Shown here: positions 5,650-8,691 of the stretch, piece after piece | How positions within the stretch are numbered: position 1 is the stretch's first letter | Layout: the number at the start of each line of letters is the position of its first letter | Assembly: GCA_959599635.1 (NCBI GenBank) | Contig: CAUGJN010000076.1 | Span: forward strand, 1-8,691 | DNA: 8,691 nucleotides | Direction: 5' to 3' | Source: an uncultured Collinsella sp. | Lineage (GTDB): Bacteria > Actinomycetota > Coriobacteriia > Coriobacteriales > Coriobacteriaceae | Position numbers and translations under genes: made by a program | The notes under the pieces: generated by a model | The model's database searches: none | Seen by the model: the letters and a program-made list of their open reading frames with translations, nothing else | Told to the model about the DNA's origin: nothing

Positions 5650-6072
5650 ATGGATACGACAAATAGCTCGCGCGAACTACATCTGACGGTGGCGAACGAA
5701 GACTACTTGGAGTGCATGGTTCGCATTGAAAGCGAAGAGGGGGAAACCAACGGCGTGCGATCGGTCGACATCGCGCAGCGCCTTGGCGTCTCCAAGGCAT
5801 CGGTCAATAAAGCGGTTTCGGCGCTCAAGGCATCCGAGCTTGTCGAGCAATCGCACTATGGCAAGGTAATCCTGACCGATCGCGGCCGCGAGGTTGGCAC
5901 GGCTATCTGGTACCGTCATCGCCTCATCCGCACGTTTTTGGTTCAGGAGCTCGGTGTCGAATTTGAGCGAGCCGATTCCGAGGCCTGCATGATGGAGCAT
6001 GCGCTATCCGAGGACACGATGAGCCGCTGGCTCGCCTATCTCGAAAAGCAGGGAATCAGCGTCGAGGAATAG
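5650..6072 (+). CDS. DtxR/MntR-family metal-dependent transcriptional regulator
   Basis: Metal-sensing repressor of the DtxR superfamily: a dimer that binds palindromic operators when loaded with Mn(II) or Fe(II). The 140 residues are close to the short MntR form (about 142) and lack the C-terminal SH3-like domain of DtxR and IdeR. The winged helix-turn-helix spans about 12-78, with SVDIAQRLGVSKASVNKAV as the recognition part. The dimerisation and metal domain spans about 79-140. Candidate ligands are Asp18 and Glu21 (NEDYLEC, equal to B. subtilis MntR Asp8 and Glu11), His90 (WYRHRL, equal to His77), and Glu111, Cys113, Glu116 and His117 (SEACMMEHALS). The first set is MntR-like, but Cys113 is where DtxR has Cys102, so the site is mixed. 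The protein ends about 15 residues earlier than MntR. It lies 10 bases before the homocysteine methyltransferase gene and diverges from pepT; no metal transporter is in the window, so its metal and targets are unknown. Confidence 0.85.
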   Translation: MDTTNSSRELHLTVANEDYLECMVRIESEEGETNGVRSVDIAQRLGVSKASVNKAVSALKASELVEQSHYGKVILTDRGREVGTAIWYRHRLIRTFLVQELGVEFERADSEACMMEHALSEDTMSRWLAYLEKQGISVEE

Positions 6073-6082
6073 CGGGATATAT

Positions 6083-6976
6083 ATGGATACGAGTTATTAC
6101 AACCGCTTTGGTGCCGAGGAACTTACGCGCCGCTTGTCGAGCGAGACCTTGTTGGCGCAGGGCCCCATGGGCAGTGTTCTGTTGAGTGAGTACGACGCCG
6201 CCGATATTCCACCGGCGTTTTGGAATCTGGCGGAGCCGCAGACCGTTTCTCGTATCCATCGCTTGTATGTCGCCGCCGGTGCGCAGGTGCTCATTACCAA
6301 TACCTTTCAGGCATCGAGCTATGCCCTCAAGCACGACCAGATTGCGCCGTCCGTGGCGGAGGTCAATCGCGGGGCCGTCGACGATGCCCGCCAGGCGCAC
6401 CCTCAGCTGCTGCTGGGCTCGATGGGTCCGATCGGTATTGAGTGGTTTGCCGAGGACTCTGCCGAGTTTCGTGAGATCCGAGGCATTGCGCGCGAACAGG
6501 CGCACGCCTTGCTCAATGCTGGTGTTGATGGTCTGCTGATCGAGACGGTGACGTCTATCCGTAATTTGCAGCCCATGCTTGCCGGCGCTCGAGATGCCGC
6601 TGACGGCATGCCTGTCCTGGTGAGTTTTGTCGTTGATGACAAAGGCGACCTGTTGGGCGATGGCCTCAACATCGAGGCAGCCGTTTTGTACGCCGAAAAA
6701 CACGGCGCAAACTCGGTTGGTGTTAATTGCTGTTCGCTTGCGGCCGCGAACGCGGCGGTGCCCAGGATGGTTGCATCGGCGACTACTCCCGTCACGGTGC
6801 GTCCCAACGTGGGCGATCCGGTCCAGACTCAGGATGGCCCCGTATGGCACGAGAACCCCGAAGCTTTCGCGCGCGCATGCATCGAATGGAGACATGCCGG
6901 TGCCGCAATGGTGGGCAGTTGCTGTGGAACCACGGCAATCACTACGGCAGCGATGGCCGAGGCGCTCGATATATAA
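6083..6976 (+). CDS. Stand-alone homocysteine S-methyltransferase domain protein
   Basis: Zinc-dependent enzyme of the homocysteine-binding barrel family, which passes a methyl group to homocysteine to give methionine in the cytosol. The 297 residues form just this one barrel; the folate, cobalamin and activation domains of full MetH are absent. Zinc ligands are present: Cys216 in GVNCCS, and Cys280 and Cys281 in VGSCCGTT. ITNTFQASSYAL (71-82), GSMGPIG (112-118) and LLIETVTS (151-158, probable substrate Glu154) are family motifs. The usual N-terminal DGAMGT motif reads QGPMGS here (26-31), so its Asp is Gln. The methyl donor is not clear: it could be an MmuM-like S-methylmethionine enzyme or the homocysteine half of a split MetH. 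The CCGTT ending and TNTF favour the MetH-type module. The ATG is preceded by a weak GCGGGA 5 bases upstream. It follows the metal regulator by 10 bases, likely in one transcript, and ends at a strong terminator. Confidence 0.87.
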   Translation: MDTSYYNRFGAEELTRRLSSETLLAQGPMGSVLLSEYDAADIPPAFWNLAEPQTVSRIHRLYVAAGAQVLITNTFQASSYALKHDQIAPSVAEVNRGAVDDARQAHPQLLLGSMGPIGIEWFAEDSAEFREIRGIAREQAHALLNAGVDGLLIETVTSIRNLQPMLAGARDAADGMPVLVSFVVDDKGDLLGDGLNIEAAVLYAEKHGANSVGVNCCSLAAANAAVPRMVASATTPVTVRPNVGDPVQTQDGPVWHENPEAFARACIEWRHAGAAMVGSCCGTTAITTAAMAEALDI

Positions 6977-6981
6977 AGGGC

Positions 6982-7011
6982 AAAACCGCTCCATACGGGG
7001 CGGTTTTTTTT
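6982..7011 (+). terminator. Intrinsic terminator of the regulator-methyltransferase unit
   Basis: AAAACCGCTCC (6982-6992) pairs with GGGGCGGTTTT (6997-7007) through eight Watson-Crick pairs, one T-G wobble and two more C-G pairs around an ATAC loop. It ends in an uninterrupted run of eight T residues (7004-7011). It starts five bases after the stop codon. The A-run on the 5' side also makes it a weak terminator in the other direction. Confidence 0.95.
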
Positions 7012-7068
7012 ATTGCCTGCATGTCCTCGGCAGCATTTGCCCAAATGGTGAATGCTGGTGCCGGCAGG

Positions 7069-7095
7069 TTGCCGAGTGTGTATCGCGGGTATACC
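7069..7095 (+). promoter_or_regulatory. Possible promoter of the phosphohexomutase gene
   Basis: TTGCCG (7069-7074) and TATACC (7090-7095) are separated by 15 bases, shorter than the preferred 17, and both match the consensus only partly. The gene needs its own promoter, because a strong terminator ends at 7011 and 124 bases of leader follow. The -10 candidate overlaps the palindrome GGTATACC (7088-7095). Confidence 0.3.
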
Positions 7096-7122
7096 TCATG
7101 CGTACCATGATCCAAACACTGT

Positions 7123-7128
7123 GAGGTG
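7123..7128 (+). promoter_or_regulatory. Ribosome binding site choosing the GTG at 7136
   Basis: GAGGTG stands 7 bases before the GTG at 7136. Starting there gives an N terminus of four residues before the conserved HFGTDGWRA-type motif. The in-frame ATG at 7052 would add 28 residues without family resemblance, running through the likely promoter. Confidence 0.6.
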
Positions 7129-7135
7129 TCTGCGC

Positions 7136-8536
7136 GTGTGCGCGATAATTCATTTTGGAACTGACGGTTGGCGCGCTCGCGTCGATGAGGACTTCAATGC
7201 CGATAACGTTGCCCGTATCGCCGATGCCGTCGGCGAGTTGTGGCAAAAGACCAATCCGGGCAAAACGGTATATATAGGGTTCGACACTCGGCCCCTGGCG
7301 CGCGAGTTCGCTGAGCTTGCGGCGGGTGTGCTAGCAGAGCACGGGCTAGACGCCGTGCTCGCTTCGCGACCTGTTCCGACCCCTGCCCTTACGTGGGCGG
7401 CGGCTTATGACGGTGAGGCGTGCGGCGCGCTCATGGTGACGGGGTCCCATCATCCGCAGGGTTATCTGTGTCTCAAGATTCGCATGGGTGACGGCTCGAC
7501 CGCCAACCAGGATGTCATCGAAGAGCTCGAAGAGACCATGGCTCCCGAGCCAATGGGGATCGAGGGGCAATATCGCACCGCGGATATCATTCCTGACTAT
7601 ATGCAAGCGGTGGCATCGTTTGTCGATGCCGAAGCCATCCGCGCCGCGCACCTGCGCGTGGTTGTTGACCCCATGGGCGGCGCAGCCCAGGGCTATCTAG
7701 CCGACTTGCTGCGCGAGCTTGGCGTTGAGGTGCACGAGATTCACGCCGGGCAGGCGCCTGACCAAGAAGATATCTGCCCCGACCCCGTTGAGCCGTGGGT
7801 GGACGCTTGCGAGCATACGGTTATCGAGGACGGAGCTTGCGCTGGCCTGGTGACCGACGGCGACGCCGACCGTATCGGCGCGGTTGACGAGCGCGGCAGA
7901 TATATACATCCGCATCAGATCATGGCGCTCGTTTTGGGCGACTTGGTTCAATTTCGTAATTTGGAGGGGCGCGTCGTCGTCAATCTTTCGTGCTCGACGC
8001 TCGTGCGTCGCATTGCCGAGGCGCTTGGCTGCCGCGTGACCGTCAAACCAGTCGGTTTCAAATATATAGCGGCAGAGATGAAGAAGGGTGGCGTCCTCAT
8101 AGGCGGCGAAGAAGCCGGTGGTATCGGCATCGCCGCGCATATGCCCGAGCGCGATGGAATCCTCGCCTGTCTGATTCTGTGTGAGCTTATGGCAAAGACG
8201 GTCGCGCCTTTGGGCGTTCTGGTCGACCAACTCGAGGACAGATTTGGTAAGACGAGTTACGGTCGACGCGATTTGCGCCTTGAGGCCGAAGATGCCGAAA
8301 CGTTACGAACCCTGCTGCCGGGCGTAAACCCCAAGTCGATTTGTGGCAAGGTGCCGCAAAACGTTAGTCATATGGACGGCTTGCGTCTGTCATTCGAGGA
8401 TGATACGTGGCTGCTGGTCCGTCCTAGCGGGACCGAACCAGTGGTGCGCGTCTACGCCGAGGGGTTCTCGGTGGAAGAACGTGATGAGTTGCTCGATGCT
8501 GGCTGTGCTTTAGCTAGGGGAACGTATCCGCTTTAA
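7136..8536 (+). CDS. Phosphohexomutase (phosphoglucomutase/phosphomannomutase family)
   Basis: Cytosolic enzyme of the alpha-D-phosphohexomutase superfamily, which interconverts sugar 6-phosphates and 1-phosphates through a phosphoserine; the product feeds nucleotide-sugar, envelope or glycogen synthesis. From the GTG at 7136 it has 466 residues, normal for the four-domain fold. Motifs in order are FGTDGWR (7-13), the phosphoserine loop VTGSHHPQG with Ser104, the Mg-binding loop TDGDADRIG with Asp241, Asp243 and Asp245, the sugar-specificity loop GGEEAGGIG (323-331), and the phosphate-binding loop RPSGTEPVVR (429-438). The specificity loop reads GEEAGG where phosphoglucomutases usually have GEESGG and GlmM has a GGEQSGH type. 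GlmM is therefore unlikely, and glucose 1-phosphate is somewhat favoured over mannose; substrate remains open. The gene uses ATA, CTA, TTA and AGA codons that its neighbours avoid. It stands alone between a terminator and a gene-free stretch; no terminator is evident after it. Confidence 0.9.
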   Translation: MCAIIHFGTDGWRARVDEDFNADNVARIADAVGELWQKTNPGKTVYIGFDTRPLAREFAELAAGVLAEHGLDAVLASRPVPTPALTWAAAYDGEACGALMVTGSHHPQGYLCLKIRMGDGSTANQDVIEELEETMAPEPMGIEGQYRTADIIPDYMQAVASFVDAEAIRAAHLRVVVDPMGGAAQGYLADLLRELGVEVHEIHAGQAPDQEDICPDPVEPWVDACEHTVIEDGACAGLVTDGDADRIGAVDERGRYIHPHQIMALVLGDLVQFRNLEGRVVVNLSCSTLVRRIAEALGCRVTVKPVGFKYIAAEMKKGGVLIGGEEAGGIGIAAHMPERDGILACLILCELMAKTVAPLGVLVDQLEDRFGKTSYGRRDLRLEAEDAETLRTLLPGVNPKSICGKVPQNVSHMDGLRLSFEDDTWLLVRPSGTEPVVRVYAEGFSVEERDELLDAGCALARGTYPL

Positions 8537-8691
8537 CCATGAGACTGCCTTATATAAAGAGATGCTCGGTGAGCGGTAGTTAACGGCTGGCAAACGTTAG
8601 TCGGATCCCAAATTGTGTAGGAAATGTGTACGCCCAGATTCCCGCCCCCGGCGCCCCTCCGGTCTGGCAATATATCTCCTTGCCGCGCGGC
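8537..8691. other. Gene-free 3' end of the window
   Basis: These 155 bases carry no coding frame, tRNA or clear terminator I can support. They contain AT-rich islets (CTTATATAAAG near 8549 and CAATATATCTCC near 8668) in a GC-rich setting, a weak inverted pair CCAGA/TCTGG (8634-8638 and 8663-8667), and the palindrome GCCGCGCGGC (8682-8691) cut by the window edge, which may be half of a larger structure. Confidence 0.5.

Noticed and set aside
6056..6994. Open frame of 312 codons on the minus strand opposite the methyltransferase
   Set aside because: It is antisense to a conserved gene with zinc-site motifs, and reads through that gene's terminator and the regulator's 3' end. Its content is Arg- and His-rich with no motif.

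Overview
The window is an ordinary chromosomal stretch from a high-GC Gram-positive bacterium. The protein sequences, the order atpD-atpC-murA-LCP, and the high but not extreme GC with strong G/C third-position bias fit the class Coriobacteriia, most likely Collinsella or a close relative. That assignment is recognition and inference; no database was searched.

Layout. Positions 2-1231 hold the 3' end of the F1Fo ATP synthase operon: the C-terminal 277 codons of atpD, then atpC three bases later. A strong intrinsic-terminator hairpin (1268-1306) follows atpC and ends only 13 bases before the TTG start of murA (1320-2603), the first committed enzyme of peptidoglycan synthesis. A membrane-anchored LytR-CpsA-Psr (LCP) glycopolymer ligase (2616-3845) follows 12 bases after murA and probably shares its transcript. 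Together these two form a cell-wall unit. Positions 3846-4281 are a 436-base convergent intergenic region full of inverted and direct repeats, closed by a bidirectional terminator. Next is pepT on the minus strand (4282-5529), a cytosolic tripeptidase. Divergent from it is a two-gene unit: a small DtxR/MntR-type metal-responsive repressor (5650-6072) and a stand-alone homocysteine S-methyltransferase domain protein (6083-6976), ended by a textbook terminator (6982-7011). A phosphohexomutase (phosphoglucomutase/phosphomannomutase family, 7136-8536) follows on its own. The last 155 bases hold no gene I can support.

How they work together. murA and the LCP protein both build the envelope, and the phosphohexomutase probably supplies sugar-1-phosphates for envelope or storage polysaccharides. 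The regulator faces pepT across a 120-base divergent region with a near-perfect 20-bp dyad (5577-5596), the best candidate operator in the window.

I see no defence system, phage, CRISPR array or complete mobile element. The least explained DNA is the repeat-rich region 3846-4200, particularly the long nested hairpin (3888-3986) and two interleaved inverted repeats (4026-4099). The other leads are the dyad beside the regulator, the regulator's mixed metal-ligand set and the terminator placed against murA.
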